Shown here one piece after another: positions 52,228 to 62,529 of a DNA stretch of 64,000 nucleotides. The translations under genes and the position numbers were made by a program. The notes under the pieces were generated by a model, which had not been told where the DNA came from, searched no databases, and saw only the letters and a list, made by a program, of their open reading frames with translations. The DNA comes from a bacterium (GTDB lineage Bacteria; Orphanbacterota; Orphanbacteria; Orphanbacterales; Orphanbacteraceae). Positions within the stretch are counted from its first letter, which is position 1, and every line of letters begins with the position of its first letter. The stretch is taken from positions 78,139 to 142,138 of the forward strand of contig JALGYY010000047.1 of the NCBI GenBank assembly GCA_025782575.1, read 5' to 3'.

Positions 52228-54867
52228 ATGATGATGTTACGAGGCGAGCGCCACTCCCCGGTGCCCGGGCGGATCGGCGTGTTCCTGTTCCTTGCCGCCG
52301 GCCTTGGTTTCCTGCTGCATCACTACTCCGCCACAGAAGATGAGTTTCAGCCGCCGAAAGGGCCGGGCGTACCGAACGACTGGTTCTACATGCAACGCGC
52401 GTGGCCGAGCGGCGTGATCAATCATGAAGCCCGCCACGATGCCATCCGTCAGACGAGGAACATGAGGGACTTCGTCGGGCCAGAGGGTAGAAAGAGAGCT
52501 GCCGGCGATTGGGAACTCGTCGGTCCCACCAACGTCGGTGGCCGTATTACCGACATCGCCGCCGACCCGAACGATACCGATACATACTATATTGCCGCTG
52601 CATCCGGGGGAGTCTGGAAAACCACGGATGGAGGAACGAACTTTACGTCCGTATTCGATGGCTACGGCAGCCTGTCAATCGGGGCGATTGCTGTTGATCC
52701 GACCAATGCCGATATTGTTTATGTAGGAACCGGTGAGGCCAATCCCGGGGGAGGGAGCGTTGCCTACGGAGGGGACGGTGTCTGGAAGAGTACCGACGGC
52801 GGTCAGACCTGGACGCATCTCGGACTGGAATTGACCAGATACATCGGGAGAATCGTCGTCGATCCTCTGACGCCCTCCCGCGTGTATGTCGCCGCTACCG
52901 GAAATCTCTTCTCCAAGAACGCGGATCGTGGTGTCTATCGGACTGTCGATGCCGGCACCACATGGGCCAAAGTTCATTTCATTTCCGATTCCACAGGCTG
53001 TATCGACCTGGCAATCGATCCTTCGAACCCCGACCGGATCTTTGCGGCGATGTGGGAGCGGATCCGCCGGCCTGACACGAGGCGATATGGCGGAATCACG
53101 AGCGGGATATGGCGGACGGAAGATGGCGGGGATACATGGTCCATACTGGCCGGGGGATTGCCCCTGCCGTCCAATCTGTCCGGGCGGATCGGCGTCGCCG
53201 TTTCACCTGCGAATACTTCCAAAGTCTACGCGACCTATACCGATCAGACCGGTTTCTTCGACGGCTTTTTTCAGTCCACGAACAGTGGTTCCACCTGGAC
53301 CCAGAAGCCGGCGAGCGGTTTGACGACGTTCTATTCATCATTCGGTTGGTGGTTCAGCCGGTTATGGCCCAGTCCCGACCAGGAAGATGTCGTTTTCGCC
53401 GACGGAATCTCTCTCTACAAGACGACCAACGGCGGCACCAGTTTCAATTCGGTGGGGAACACGATGCATGTGGATCATCACACGCATTACATTTCCGCGT
53501 CGACACCGAATTTCATGCTGAACGGTAATGACGGAGGGCTCTACGTTTCGAATAATGGGGGCGCGGGTTGGTCATTCGTGAACGGCCTCCCGATTTCCCA
53601 GTTCTACACGATCGAGGTGAATGAAGCGCAGCCTTCCGTTGTGTACGGGGGGACGCAGGACAATGGGACGAACCGGACTCCCGGGGGTCTCCTGGACGAC
53701 TGGGAGGAGCTGTTCGGCGGTGACGGACATTACGTGAATGTCGGGCCGGACGACACCGACGTCATCTATCTCGAATATCAGTACGGCAACTTTTTCAAGT
53801 CGACAGACGGCGGGAATAATTTCTCTTCTGCAATGTTCGGCATCTCCGGTGGAGATCGAAAGAACTGGTCAACACCGGTCGTCATCGATCCGACTAGTAT
53901 CGGCAATGTGTTTACCACGTTGTATTATGGTGCGAACCGCCTCTATCGCTCGGAAAACTCCGCAGCGTCCTGGACGCCGATTTCCGGTGACCTGAGTGAT
54001 GGCAATCCGGGGTCGGGGGGAGTCACATTCGGGACGATCACCACGATCGCTGTGGCGCCGTCCGATTCGGCGACGATCTACGTGGGAACGGATGACGGCA
54101 ACGTTTGGGTAAGCACGGACTACGGCGGAACGTATACCCCCATCGAAACCGGACTTCCGAACAGGTGGATCTCTCGAATCGCCGTCGATCCTCTGAATGA
54201 CGGGATCGCCTACGTGACGCTTTCCGGTTTCCGGGACGACGATCCACTTTCCCACCTGTTCCGCACAATCAATCATGGGAGTTCGTGGACCGACATTTCG
54301 AGTAACCTGCCCGACGCGCCGCTGAACGATATCATTGTCGATCCGGTCAATCCTTCGATTCTCTATGTGGCGAGTGATGTGGGGGTGTTTACCACAGGAA
54401 ATCTGGGTACGACCTGGGCGCTCCTCGGCAACAATCTTCCCGACGGCGTTGTCGTGACGGATATCAAGTATTTGTCGTCTCCGGCGCCTACGCTCTTTGC
54501 GGCGACCTACGGCCGCTCCTGCTGGTCGTTCGATCTCTCGCAGGCGACTACTGTCGCCGATGGCTGGCCGGCCGGGCTATCAGGCGAGACATCGATCGCA
54601 CTGTTCCCCAACGCACCGAACCCGTTCCGAGACGAAACGGCGATCCGCTTCGCGTTGCCGGACGCCGGTCATGCCAGGCTCGAAGTAATCGATATTGCGG
54701 GCCGGAGAGTGCGGATCCTTCAATCGAATCGAGTAGCGGCCGGTGAGCATCTGGCAACATGGGATGGAAGGGATGAAGCGGGACGGGCAGTCGCGAACGG
54801 TGTTTACTTCTACCGTCTGGCGGCGAACGGCGAATCTGTTGCGAGAAAGATGACTCTCAGCCGCTGA
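52228..54867 (+). CDS. Secreted BNR/sortilin-type propeller protein with FlgD-Ig sorting domain
   Basis: The first of three adjacent ATG codons (52228) gives 879 residues. An N-terminal membrane/signal segment ([21 protein letters not shown]) is followed by about twelve BNR/Ycf48-like units, for example [66 protein letters not shown] and [11 protein letters not shown]. These form one or two beta-propellers as in sortilin/VPS10-like glycosyl hydrolases. The C-terminal FlgD-Ig-like domain ([47 protein letters not shown]) probably directs export or surface attachment. It may bind or degrade glycans or protein on the outside. It stands alone behind its own promoter. Confidence 0.88.
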   Translation: MMMLRGERHSPVPGRIGVFLFLAAGLGFLLHHYSATEDEFQPPKGPGVPNDWFYMQRAWPSGVINHEARHDAIRQTRNMRDFVGPEGRKRAAGDWELVGPTNVGGRITDIAADPNDTDTYYIAAASGGVWKTTDGGTNFTSVFDGYGSLSIGAIAVDPTNADIVYVGTGEANPGGGSVAYGGDGVWKSTDGGQTWTHLGLELTRYIGRIVVDPLTPSRVYVAATGNLFSKNADRGVYRTVDAGTTWAKVHFISDSTGCIDLAIDPSNPDRIFAAMWERIRRPDTRRYGGITSGIWRTEDGGDTWSILAGGLPLPSNLSGRIGVAVSPANTSKVYATYTDQTGFFDGFFQSTNSGSTWTQKPASGLTTFYSSFGWWFSRLWPSPDQEDVVFADGISLYKTTNGGTSFNSVGNTMHVDHHTHYISASTPNFMLNGNDGGLYVSNNGGAGWSFVNGLPISQFYTIEVNEAQPSVVYGGTQDNGTNRTPGGLLDDWEELFGGDGHYVNVGPDDTDVIYLEYQYGNFFKSTDGGNNFSSAMFGISGGDRKNWSTPVVIDPTSIGNVFTTLYYGANRLYRSENSAASWTPISGDLSDGNPGSGGVTFGTITTIAVAPSDSATIYVGTDDGNVWVSTDYGGTYTPIETGLPNRWISRIAVDPLNDGIAYVTLSGFRDDDPLSHLFRTINHGSSWTDISSNLPDAPLNDIIVDPVNPSILYVASDVGVFTTGNLGTTWALLGNNLPDGVVVTDIKYLSSPAPTLFAATYGRSCWSFDLSQATTVADGWPAGLSGETSIALFPNAPNPFRDETAIRFALPDAGHARLEVIDIAGRRVRILQSNRVAAGEHLATWDGRDEAGRAVANGVYFYRLAANGESVARKMTLSR

Positions 54868-54888
54868 GCCTGCACTTGAGCGATCCGA

Positions 54889-56046
54889 TCAGCCCCCGAC
54901 CATATAACAGAGCTGAGCGGTCAGAAACGCCAGGTAGTTTCCGATGGCGTATCCGATGAGCGCCATCAAAATCGCTGCCGGTACCAGACTTTCCCGGTGA
55001 AAAGCGGCCACAATCGGGGCGGAGGCGATTCCTCCGATGTTCGCTGCCGAAGCGATCGCCGCCGTATGAACATCGACTTTGAAGATCTTCGCCCCCACCA
55101 CAACGAACAAACCGTGAATGAAGATCCATATGAATGCGCCCGCCACGAACCAGGGCGCCTGCTCCAGTCCGGAGAGCTCCGCGCGCGCGCCCATTCGCGC
55201 GACAAATAGATAGACGAGAGCCATTGCAAGTGGGTGGCTCCCCGGGATCGACCGTGCCGGTGTCAGAGAGAGAAGTATCCCGAGGGTGGTGACGATCAGA
55301 ATCTTCCATGTGCTCGCCGAGAGAACGGGTGGGATGGCGGGTAGATGTGTCGACGCTGATGTGGCGATCCAGGCGACCGTAAGGCCGAGAAAAGCGAGAT
55401 AGAGTATGTGACGCATGGAGACTTCCTGGCTCTTCTTGGTCAGCTCGTTTGCAGCCTTCTCCATCCGTTCCAACCGCTCGTTCGACACGCCGGTGAACTT
55501 GTGAAAACGTTCGGCGAGGCCCCGTGATCCGAGCATGATCGGAAGCCAGACCACATAGACCAGGTTGTCGCTGATGGCGGCCAGGCCGAAATAGGATGCC
55601 GGCGTGTCCAGACCCTCGGCGATGGCGGCCATGTTGCCTGTCCCCCCGATCCAGCTTCCCGCGAGGGCGCCGTAACCTTTCCATGCTTCGGGGCCGAGCC
55701 CTCCCTTGACAATGAAGTAAGCGATCGGCGCGCCGACAACGACACCGATACTGCCGATCAGCATGACGAAGATGCCGGTCCCCATTACTTTGACGGCTCC
55801 TCGAACATCAACGTCGATCAGCATGATCGTCAGGAATACGGGAAGAACCCAGGCGCCGATTCCGTCATAAACGACACTCTTCGTCGGAATCACTCCGGTA
55901 TTCGAAAGGACGACCGGGATTGCATAGATAAACAGGAGAGGGGGGAAGTACTGAAAGAATCCCCACTTGAAGCGAGCTTCCAGAAAAAACATGAAGGAAG
56001 TGATCGCAGTAAGTGCAGTCAGAACCCCGATGGGAGATTCGATCAT
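54889..56046 (-). CDS. DUF819 (YjcL-like) membrane protein
   Basis: The ATG at 56046, 9 bases after GGAG, gives 385 residues; the track's first 30 residues are not expected for the family. The protein has about ten membrane helices, for example VLPVFLTIMLIDVDVRG, VMGTGIFVMLIGSIGVVVGAPIAYFIV, SWIGGTGNMAAIAEG and ASAANIGGIASAPIVAAF. The two Gly-rich inner repeats (GGTGNMAAIAEGLD and NIGGIASAPIVA) suggest an inverted-repeat transporter fold. The family resembles inner-membrane carriers of the CPA/AT or sodium-dependent type; the substrate is unknown. It is convergent with the BNR gene, 21 bp apart. Confidence 0.88.
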   Translation of the reverse strand: MIESPIGVLTALTAITSFMFFLEARFKWGFFQYFPPLLFIYAIPVVLSNTGVIPTKSVVYDGIGAWVLPVFLTIMLIDVDVRGAVKVMGTGIFVMLIGSIGVVVGAPIAYFIVKGGLGPEAWKGYGALAGSWIGGTGNMAAIAEGLDTPASYFGLAAISDNLVYVVWLPIMLGSRGLAERFHKFTGVSNERLERMEKAANELTKKSQEVSMRHILYLAFLGLTVAWIATSASTHLPAIPPVLSASTWKILIVTTLGILLSLTPARSIPGSHPLAMALVYLFVARMGARAELSGLEQAPWFVAGAFIWIFIHGLFVVVGAKIFKVDVHTAAIASAANIGGIASAPIVAAFHRESLVPAAILMALIGYAIGNYLAFLTAQLCYMVGG

Positions 56047-56263
56047 GTTTCGATGCTCCAGATAAAGTAGAGGGTATTGCTCACATAATGAGGATGGGAT
56101 GAGGTTTGTCAACGCCGGTTTCGTGAGCCGGCGCATTCGGCCACCTATCCAGATCTTTCGCGGAGGATCCTGCCGGGCTCATTGATGGAGCAGGTGTGGT
56201 CGGTTTTTGGGCGCTGTCCGGAGGCGTATGCGTTTCTCTCGAGATTCGCCCCCCCCCCGCCGA

Positions 56264-57391
56264 TCAACGGTTTGTCAGTAATATCTTTCGAGCCGCCAGT
56301 CGGTTGTGTTTCCCGCATAAAACACGGAGATTGTCTAAGGTGTGTTTTCCGCCCCGGCAGAATGGTGTGATGTGATCGATCTGCAGATGAGCGGTCGAGT
56401 CGCATCGGATGCCGAGGGAACTGGTGTAGGTGCAGCGCCCTTTGTCGCGGTTGAATACCGCGTCCCGCAAGAGGGCCGGGATGTGTCGGGAACGAACGCG
56501 CATCCCCTCTGCTCCCTTGCATGGAGACTCTTTCTCATCGGCTGTTTTTGAGCCGCTCACGGCTGCCGGTATGATCGGAGAATAGCCCTTTGCTGGCCTC
56601 TGCGCCTGATCTCGTGACTTGCTCTGCTTCCTGGCTTCCCTCTTCTTCCGCCGCGCCTCTTTCCGCTCGGGATCGCGCTTCTCCAGCAGATCTTTGATCG
56701 CTCTCCCCATGATCGCCTCCAGATTCCAGCTACGGGAGCAGACCCTCTTCGCCCGCTCCAGATCCCGGCAGAACTCCTCGCTCGCCGAGAACCGAATCTC
56801 ATAGCGCTGCTCCGGCTCTTCTTGCAGATCCTGTCGGGAGTCGCTACCAACGTGGGTGTGATTCGGGGATTCTTCCGCCTGAAAAAGATCTCCATTTTCC
56901 TCCCGGTTCGGGACGATCTCAGCCGGTTCTATCAATCCGATCGGCCGAACGGATTCTCGTACAGCCGGCGCGATCTGATGGGAAGCCACGATCTTTTCAA
57001 TTTCGGCAAATGTCTTTCCGGAAACCGAGCGGAGGATTTCTTCCGGACTCCCCTCCGCCAATAGACGGGCGATCTTCGCGAGGCCACACACTGTGATCTT
57101 GCGATCCACCAGAAGTCCCCTGGCCGCGGGAAACTTGCTTATACATCTGGCAGCGGCGATGAACCGCCCCGCTTTGGATGGGGAGTAGCGCCAGCGAAAA
57201 GTACAGAAGGCAAAAAGAGAGGAGTAGCCTTCCTCCAAGTAGAGAGATCGCCTCTCGATTTCGTTCAGACATTCGAGAATGGAAACCAGCAATGCATGTT
57301 CGTTTCGGACCGCCCGATCTCCTTTTCGAATGATCTCATGATTGGAAAGCGTCGCCAGAACCGAGTCCATTTTCTTCGTCGTCATCGCCAT
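56264..57391 (-). CDS. HNH endonuclease with helical N-terminal domain
   Basis: I start at an ATG (57391) 6 bases after GGGAGGGG, giving 375 residues; the track starts seven codons earlier at a GTG. Residues about 15-120 are helical (LVSILECLNEIERRSLYLEEGYSSLFAFCTFRWRYSPSKAGRFIAAARC) and recall the domain that precedes HNH in many family members. A charged, Arg/Lys-rich linker follows. The C-terminal HNH domain has Cys pairs (GRCTYTSSLGIRC), LQIDHITPFCRGGKHTLDNLRVLCGKHN, with the catalytic His in DHI and Asn in DNL. No terminase or recombinase is nearby, so it is probably a stand-alone nuclease or of selfish origin. Confidence 0.87.
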   Translation of the reverse strand: MAMTTKKMDSVLATLSNHEIIRKGDRAVRNEHALLVSILECLNEIERRSLYLEEGYSSLFAFCTFRWRYSPSKAGRFIAAARCISKFPAARGLLVDRKITVCGLAKIARLLAEGSPEEILRSVSGKTFAEIEKIVASHQIAPAVRESVRPIGLIEPAEIVPNREENGDLFQAEESPNHTHVGSDSRQDLQEEPEQRYEIRFSASEEFCRDLERAKRVCSRSWNLEAIMGRAIKDLLEKRDPERKEARRKKREARKQSKSRDQAQRPAKGYSPIIPAAVSGSKTADEKESPCKGAEGMRVRSRHIPALLRDAVFNRDKGRCTYTSSLGIRCDSTAHLQIDHITPFCRGGKHTLDNLRVLCGKHNRLAARKILLTNR

Positions 57392-57412
57392 CTTCTTCCC
57401 CTCCCGATCCAC

Positions 57413-57946
57413 CCTTATCGTTCCAAGCCCCGCTGATATTTTAGCATGGCCTTTTCCGGCTTCGAGGGAGGGGCTGCAAGATCGATTGCGGCTGGATTCG
57501 AAATTCTAAAGAGGAGGCCGCGCACGACTGATTCACCAGGACGAGAAGCGTACACACGGGAGACTGGCAAGTAACCGGAGACAGTCGAACTTGGCGAGCG
57601 CCAGAACGTGTCAAGCAATATTTCTTGCTATCGATAGAATAATCAAAATAGTCGAGCGACTCGAGGCTAAACGACGACAGGCGCCGAGCAGGAAAACGCA
57701 TACGTCTCCGGACAGCCTCCGGCGGAGGTAAATTTCCTTGCATTCGTTCGAGTTGGTGCGATCCATGAGCGGATCGCAGTGCAGGGATCACATCTTCAAT
57801 CTGCGATTTCCGTTTATCTGGACTGGCCTCGACCTCCGGCCGAAGAGGAGAGTTTGTCCAAAAGGCTGCTTACTGGATATCCCATTTCCGATTACTGTGG
57901 TTTTTCGCCTGTAACCTAATATCATGCCGGGAGAGGGGGTGTAATC
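57413..57946. other. 534-bp intergenic region without a recognised gene
   Basis: It holds the upstream regions of the divergent HNH and TonB-C-like genes. Short ORFs here (57415-57618, 57441-57791) have no Shine-Dalgarno sequence and no family resemblance. The only clear structure is a perfect inverted repeat at 57757-57778. No tRNA or terminator was found. Confidence 0.5.
57757..57778. repeat. Perfect 8-bp inverted repeat
   Basis: TGCGATCC and GGATCGCA flank ATGAGC, in the large gap between the HNH and TonB-C-like genes. It could be an operator. It is far (about 170 bp) from the start of the TonB-C gene. Confidence 0.35.
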
Positions 57947-58387
57947 ATGCTCAGATCAACAGTCAGTTTCATTTTAGTTGTTTCGCTCGCATGCGCCGGA
58001 GGAGGGGGACACGGAAGAGCGAGTCGGCCGATCGCCTATGAATCGGACTTCACGATACGGTCTTCCCGCGATGCAAACCGCACTCCGGTCAAAGCCCTGG
58101 ACGAGAGCTCCGAATTCTCAGCGGCGCCGGTGGAACGGGTAGTCTACAGACCTGAATACCCGGAGAACGCGCGCCGAACGCAGGTGGAAGGAACGGTTGT
58201 GGCAAAAGCGTTCCTGAATGAGATCGGGGACGTTGTTCGTGTGGAGATTCTTGAATCGCCTTCCATTATCCTCAACAAGACGGTCCGAGAGGCTCTTCTC
58301 ACGAGTAAATTCTTCCCGGCGAAGAAGGATGGTGTTCCCGTACCATGCACGCTGATAGTGCCGTTCGATTTCTATCTGCGCATGTAG
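57947..58387 (+). CDS. Small lipoprotein with TonB C-terminal domain
   Basis: Protein of 146 residues. The signal has a lipobox-like end (LVVSLACAGGGG), so it is a possible lipoprotein. The C-terminal domain is TonB_C-like: RPEYPENARRTQVEGTVVAKAFLNEIGDVVRVEIL, then VREALLTSKFFPAKKDGVPVPCTLIVPFDF. There is no inner-membrane anchor or Pro-rich spanning region, so it cannot work like classical TonB; such short forms probably serve as TonB-fold adaptor domains. It starts 6 bases after GGGGGTG-type Shine-Dalgarno text (GAGAGGGGG). It has no close partner gene; the next gene is convergent. Confidence 0.82.
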   Translation: MLRSTVSFILVVSLACAGGGGHGRASRPIAYESDFTIRSSRDANRTPVKALDESSEFSAAPVERVVYRPEYPENARRTQVEGTVVAKAFLNEIGDVVRVEILESPSIILNKTVREALLTSKFFPAKKDGVPVPCTLIVPFDFYLRM

Positions 58388-58522
58388 CGAGAAAAAACAC
58401 GCAATCACTCACGGGTCTCTCTCCCAGCCTCCCCGGGTATGACTCAAACTCCTGCCCCAGCGGTTAACAAAGAGGACCGAGACCAGGCCGGAGCAATAAA
58501 CCGCTGACCAGTCGTTTCTCCG

Positions 58523-60655
58523 CTACCGCACAACAGTGATCTTGCGCGTTCTCGTCTCCCGGTCGGTCTGAAGGACACCGAAGTACATCCCCGGTGAAAC
58601 GAGGTGGCCCCTACTGTTCCTGCCGTCCCAGGTGGCGAATGATGTGCCCGCTTCTCGATGTTCGTTCACCAGACTTCGAACGAGACGGCCCGACACATCG
58701 TACACGGAGAGTTCAACAGGCGAGGCGTTCGGAAGAGAGAACATGAGAGTGGCTCGGTCACGTATCGGATTGGGGCCGAAAATATCGAGCCGGGCGCCGT
58801 AGGGAATCGCATCGGCGAGGTCGTCAACACCTGTGGCTGTTCCTTTTAGAATCGTGAAGTGATCCAGTTCCTGGCCGGCATCATCCAGAAACAGAGCGTC
58901 CAGTCTTTCGCCGCTAATATCGATCACGAGTGATCCCAATTTATTGAGAGAGGTGATCATGACAGGGTGATCCAACGGCCCGCCGCCAAGTTTCGATGAG
59001 CTCCCCGCGACGACATAAACCGCACCTTCAAACGGCCCCGTACCGGAGGTCGGTTTGGCGTAGGCGCCATCTCCGAGCGGATTGCCGTCTCCCGAATCGA
59101 TTATCATTGACTCGACGAGAGAGCCTGATGCCAGATAAAGACCGTTCAGCAGGAAAGAGCGTTCATAGGAATGGCTGTGTCCACCGAGTACGAGATCGAC
59201 GCCGGCTGAGTCGAGCACAGGGAGGGTCCAGTTCCTCATCTGCGCCATCCTCCCCCCGGAGTCCATCGGATCGTCGGAGTTGTGAGATCCCTTCGTGTAT
59301 GGGGGGTGATGCCAGTACGCGATGATCCAGTCCTGATTGGTCGCTGCGAGATCCTGTCGAAGCCAGGTGACCATCGGACCGCTCGATGTGCGATCCGATC
59401 CCTCGGAGTCGAGACAGATGAAATGGACCCGCCCGAAGTCGAACGAGTAATACGCTTCCGTCCCGGAGGGAACGCCCCCCGCCTCCCCGTCGATCGGCAT
59501 CGTGAAGATATCGTAGTAATCATTGTTCGCACCGGCATGCCGCACGTCGTGGTTCCCTCGAGTGGGCCACAGAAATGTATCTTTTAATAAATCGGTATAC
59601 ATGTCAAAGACGGCCGCCTGGTACTCGGCATCGGTTCCTGTTAAGTAAGCGTTGTCACCCAGCATTAACCAGACGTCCGTATTCCCTGCCCCTGCATAGG
59701 CCTCGTATGCGGATCTTACGTTGATCGCGTTCTGCCCTGGCAGGCCGGAATCGCCGATCACCCAGATTCGCGTTGACTGGGGAGTACCCGGCGTCGGGGC
59801 GGTCCGGAATGAGTGGTCGATGTCATCTCCCTCGAACTCGAAAGTGCTCGTTCCGATGGCGTAGTAGTAGTGGGTGCCCGGTGTCAGGCCTCTGATCTTG
59901 ACTTCGTGTTGACTCCCGTTAACGGGATCGTCGATCACATTGACGAGATCTCCGATCTGCGTACCGTACCGGAGACGTGTGTCGACAGGCACATCCGTTC
60001 GCCAGCGGATTACGGCACTCGTATCGGTGCCCACCTGGATATAGGGGCCCCGCGTGATATAGGCGGGTGCGGTGGAGTAGATGAGTTCGGCATCGAAGAC
60101 GAGATCGGAGCTGATTGCGTTCGTCTGGTGCACCTCGATTGCGAGTAGATTCTGGCCTTGCAGGAGAAGATTGGTTAACCCCGTGAGTATGATCGGCTCG
60201 TAGGATCCCCCTTCGTGGGAGCCGGCAAGAGTGGAATAGCTTATCGTCCCGGCGGGCATGGACGGCCTTGTCACTTCCGTTCCGTTCAAATAGGCGACGT
60301 AGCCGTCGTCGAAATTTGTCGAAAGCGATAGACTCGTGATCTGAGCCGGATCATCCACCAGGCTGAATTCATGCCGGAAATAAGCTGTCGGATGTTTGTC
60401 GTTCGGGTCGAGTCCGAAGGAGATCACCCGATTGATGTACCCTTCTCCATAACCGAAAATCGCCGTTCCGGTGGTCCAGCTACCGTCGTCAAAAGAAGTG
60501 TCACGCCAGGTTGTGCCGAGGTCGGTGCCGGTATCATTGAAACTCCAGACGGAGTTCTTGGGGATGACAACAGTCTGAGCCTTTCCCGATGAAGCGAAAA
60601 GCGAGAGCGCAGATGTGGTCAACAGAATTGCGGCAATCAGTTGAACCTGTTTCAT
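58523..60655 (-). CDS. Secreted purple-acid-phosphatase-like metallophosphoesterase with FlgD-Ig sorting domain
   Basis: Protein of 710 residues with a signal peptide (LIAAILLTTSALSLFASSGKAQ). An N-terminal beta-sandwich region (about residues 25-190) is followed by the purple-acid-phosphatase N-terminal fibronectin-like domain (ITRGPYIQVGTDTSAVIRWRTD). The catalytic domain has metal motifs GDSG, GDNAY, GNHD, WHHPPY and GGHSHSYERS. The C-terminal sorting domain shows FGPNPIRDRATLMFSL, VYDVSGRLVRSL, WDGRNSRGHLVSPGMYF and KITVVR. It would release phosphate from organic esters outside the cell. It overlaps the upstream TPR gene by ATGA. Confidence 0.92.
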   Translation of the reverse strand: MKQVQLIAAILLTTSALSLFASSGKAQTVVIPKNSVWSFNDTGTDLGTTWRDTSFDDGSWTTGTAIFGYGEGYINRVISFGLDPNDKHPTAYFRHEFSLVDDPAQITSLSLSTNFDDGYVAYLNGTEVTRPSMPAGTISYSTLAGSHEGGSYEPIILTGLTNLLLQGQNLLAIEVHQTNAISSDLVFDAELIYSTAPAYITRGPYIQVGTDTSAVIRWRTDVPVDTRLRYGTQIGDLVNVIDDPVNGSQHEVKIRGLTPGTHYYYAIGTSTFEFEGDDIDHSFRTAPTPGTPQSTRIWVIGDSGLPGQNAINVRSAYEAYAGAGNTDVWLMLGDNAYLTGTDAEYQAAVFDMYTDLLKDTFLWPTRGNHDVRHAGANNDYYDIFTMPIDGEAGGVPSGTEAYYSFDFGRVHFICLDSEGSDRTSSGPMVTWLRQDLAATNQDWIIAYWHHPPYTKGSHNSDDPMDSGGRMAQMRNWTLPVLDSAGVDLVLGGHSHSYERSFLLNGLYLASGSLVESMIIDSGDGNPLGDGAYAKPTSGTGPFEGAVYVVAGSSSKLGGGPLDHPVMITSLNKLGSLVIDISGERLDALFLDDAGQELDHFTILKGTATGVDDLADAIPYGARLDIFGPNPIRDRATLMFSLPNASPVELSVYDVSGRLVRSLVNEHREAGTSFATWDGRNSRGHLVSPGMYFGVLQTDRETRTRKITVVR

Positions 60656-61503
60656 TCCGAAGCTGTCCCTTTCCCGGAAATACGCGAGAGGTCGTTAATC
60701 TGGAGGCGTATCCGGCTCTGAAGTTCGCGATAGGAATCGCTCCCCCGACGGGACGAGGAGATGGAATCAATGGCATCCAGTGCGTCTGTGTAAGCGGCTT
60801 GCGCTTCGTGGATTCTTCCTGCAAGCGCGAGTATGTTCCCTCGTTTCACAAGGAGTGTCTCTTTGCGGTCGAATTGCGGCATCACGATTTCAATCCGCAA
60901 TAGCGCACGGTCAACATCGCCGAGTTTCAGATCGAAATCGATCGCTTTCATTGTGAGTGTGACGAGCGGTCCCAGCCGATCGATCGCCTCATCCAGTCCC
61001 TGCCGGGCAAGTCGCACCCCACCCGGATGAACCATGGATGCGAATCGGGCCCGCTCCAGAAAGTCGTCCGGCCGGGGTGCCGGGTCGACGGCGAGCGCGC
61101 GATCATAGTCTTTCACGGCTTGCTCATAATTTTCGAGGGCGGCATGAGCGCGGCCTCTTATCTTGAGCCCTTCCCCGTTGCCCGCTTCAGCCAGGGCCAC
61201 GTAACTGAGATCCTGAAGGGCGGCCTGGGGATCACCGTTTTCAAGGTGGAGGACCGCGAGTCCGAGATAGACGACGTCAAGCGCGGGATCGATAACGAGA
61301 GCTCGGCGAAAATCCGCCTCTGCGAGGGCGGCCTCACCATGATTCCTGTAGAGTTCGCCCCGCTGCCAGTAGAGAGAGGCGTCATCCGGCGATTCCCGGA
61401 CAGACTCGCTCAAAATGTCGATGCGTTCGTGAAGCGCTCCGTGAGCGATGAGCTCGGGGGGGAGGATGAGCGCAGCGAACGCCAGGAACAGGAGTTTGCG
61501 CAT
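60652..61503 (-). CDS. Secreted TPR-repeat protein
   Basis: Protein of 283 residues with a signal peptide (LLFLAFAALILPPELIAHGA). TPR units are DDASLYWQRGELYRNHGEAALAEADFRRAL, LDVVYLGLAVLHLENGDPQAALQDL and EGLKIRGRAHAALENYEQAVKDYDRAL. No catalytic domain is seen. No Shine-Dalgarno sequence lies before the ATG and a TATAAT box ends 9 bases upstream, so it may be translated from a near-leaderless message. It overlaps the phosphatase gene by ATGA, suggesting that its product assists or tethers that enzyme. Confidence 0.85.
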   Translation of the reverse strand: MRKLLFLAFAALILPPELIAHGALHERIDILSESVRESPDDASLYWQRGELYRNHGEAALAEADFRRALVIDPALDVVYLGLAVLHLENGDPQAALQDLSYVALAEAGNGEGLKIRGRAHAALENYEQAVKDYDRALAVDPAPRPDDFLERARFASMVHPGGVRLARQGLDEAIDRLGPLVTLTMKAIDFDLKLGDVDRALLRIEIVMPQFDRKETLLVKRGNILALAGRIHEAQAAYTDALDAIDSISSSRRGSDSYRELQSRIRLQINDLSRISGKGTASE

Positions 61504-61512
61504 GATTGTTCT

Positions 61513-61518
61513 ATTATA
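61513..61518 (-). promoter_or_regulatory. TATAAT box 9 bp before the TPR gene ATG
   Basis: On the minus strand a perfect -10 sequence ends 9 bases before the ATG at 61503 with no Shine-Dalgarno sequence between, like the box before the acyltransferase gene. It overlaps the stop codon of the EamA gene. No good -35 was found. Confidence 0.4.
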
Positions 61519-62428
61519 ACACGGTCGAGCGTTGCCGGGGCGCCCACAACTGCTGAATTAGAATGCCCGCGATAATAAGAATCAGGCCGATCAGGGATGA
61601 AGAGCGGATCGTCTCTCCGAGGACGAGGCCGATGAAGATCAGCGACAGAAATGGAGAGAGAAATACGAGCCGCCCCACTTTCGCCGAAGTCTCGGAAAGT
61701 GAGAGTGCCCGGAGCCAGAAGAGAAACGGGAGACCCATCTCAAAAATGCCGGTGTAGATCGATCCGGCAAGCGGACCGGGCGGGAGCGATGGCGCCCGCC
61801 CCAGAATAGCCATCAGCGCGGCCGTAAACAGGAAGCCGAACGTAGCGCCGAGAGATAGTTTTTCGAGCGCATCCCGATCATCGCGCAGATTCCGGATCCA
61901 GAAGGCCGCCCATATGACGGAGCTACCGAGCGCCAGACCTACTCCCAACGGATTGGAAAACGTCGCTCCCATCAGGTTGCCGCGGAGTGCGATGACCGCT
62001 ACTCCGACGAAGCTGATGGAAAGGCCGGCCAGATCGGGCAGACGGAGCGCTTGACCCAGAAAAGGTGCTGATAGAAGCACGAGAACGATCGGCCATGTGT
62101 AATTCAGAGGCTGCGCTTCCTGAGCCGGCAGAATGTCGTAAGCTCGGAAGAGTACGACGTAGTAGAGGAAGGGATTCAGCAGGCCGTTCAGGGCGGATCG
62201 GCGGAGCGAACGATCGAGCGGAGGTCTCGGGGCGATCCGCTGACCTCTCCTGATCCACCGACGTACCGCTCGAGCCAGCCAGAAAAAAATAGCGGCGCTG
62301 AGTGACGCCCCGAACAGCAGAGAGAGAGGGTCGGTCCCACGAAGCGTCAGCTTGAACACGGTTGCGACCGTGGACCAACAAAGAATACTGGCCACGGCGA
62401 AAAGATAGGCGCGGGTTTGATCTCGCAT
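61514..62428 (-). CDS. EamA/DMT-family membrane transporter
   Basis: Protein of 304 residues with ten predicted helices in two EamA repeats. The first repeat contains FAVASILCWSTVATVFKLTLRGTDPLSLLFGASLSAAIFFWLA, PIVLVLLSAPFLGQAL and FVGVAVIALRG. The second contains GVGLALGSSVIWAAFWIRNL, SIYTGIFEMGLPFLFWLRAL, VFLSPFLSLIFIGLVLGE and GLILIIAGILIQQLW. It would export or import a metabolite (amino acid, nucleotide sugar or other); the substrate cannot be read from sequence. It is divergent from the kelch-like gene and ends 10 bp before the TPR gene. Confidence 0.93.
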   Translation of the reverse strand: MRDQTRAYLFAVASILCWSTVATVFKLTLRGTDPLSLLFGASLSAAIFFWLARAVRRWIRRGQRIAPRPPLDRSLRRSALNGLLNPFLYYVVLFRAYDILPAQEAQPLNYTWPIVLVLLSAPFLGQALRLPDLAGLSISFVGVAVIALRGNLMGATFSNPLGVGLALGSSVIWAAFWIRNLRDDRDALEKLSLGATFGFLFTAALMAILGRAPSLPPGPLAGSIYTGIFEMGLPFLFWLRALSLSETSAKVGRLVFLSPFLSLIFIGLVLGETIRSSSLIGLILIIAGILIQQLWAPRQRSTVL

Positions 62429-62529
62429 GGCTGCAGGCTATCGGAAACCGGGCCGTCCGGCAACAGAACCTGATTTGTGATAGAATAAACAGGCGTTTCC
62501 CATGAACATCACTGTCGAAAGGATCGACT

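Noticed and set aside
56264-57391. HNH gene as part of a mobile element
   Set aside because: No terminal repeats, integrase, terminase or intron boundary was found around it.
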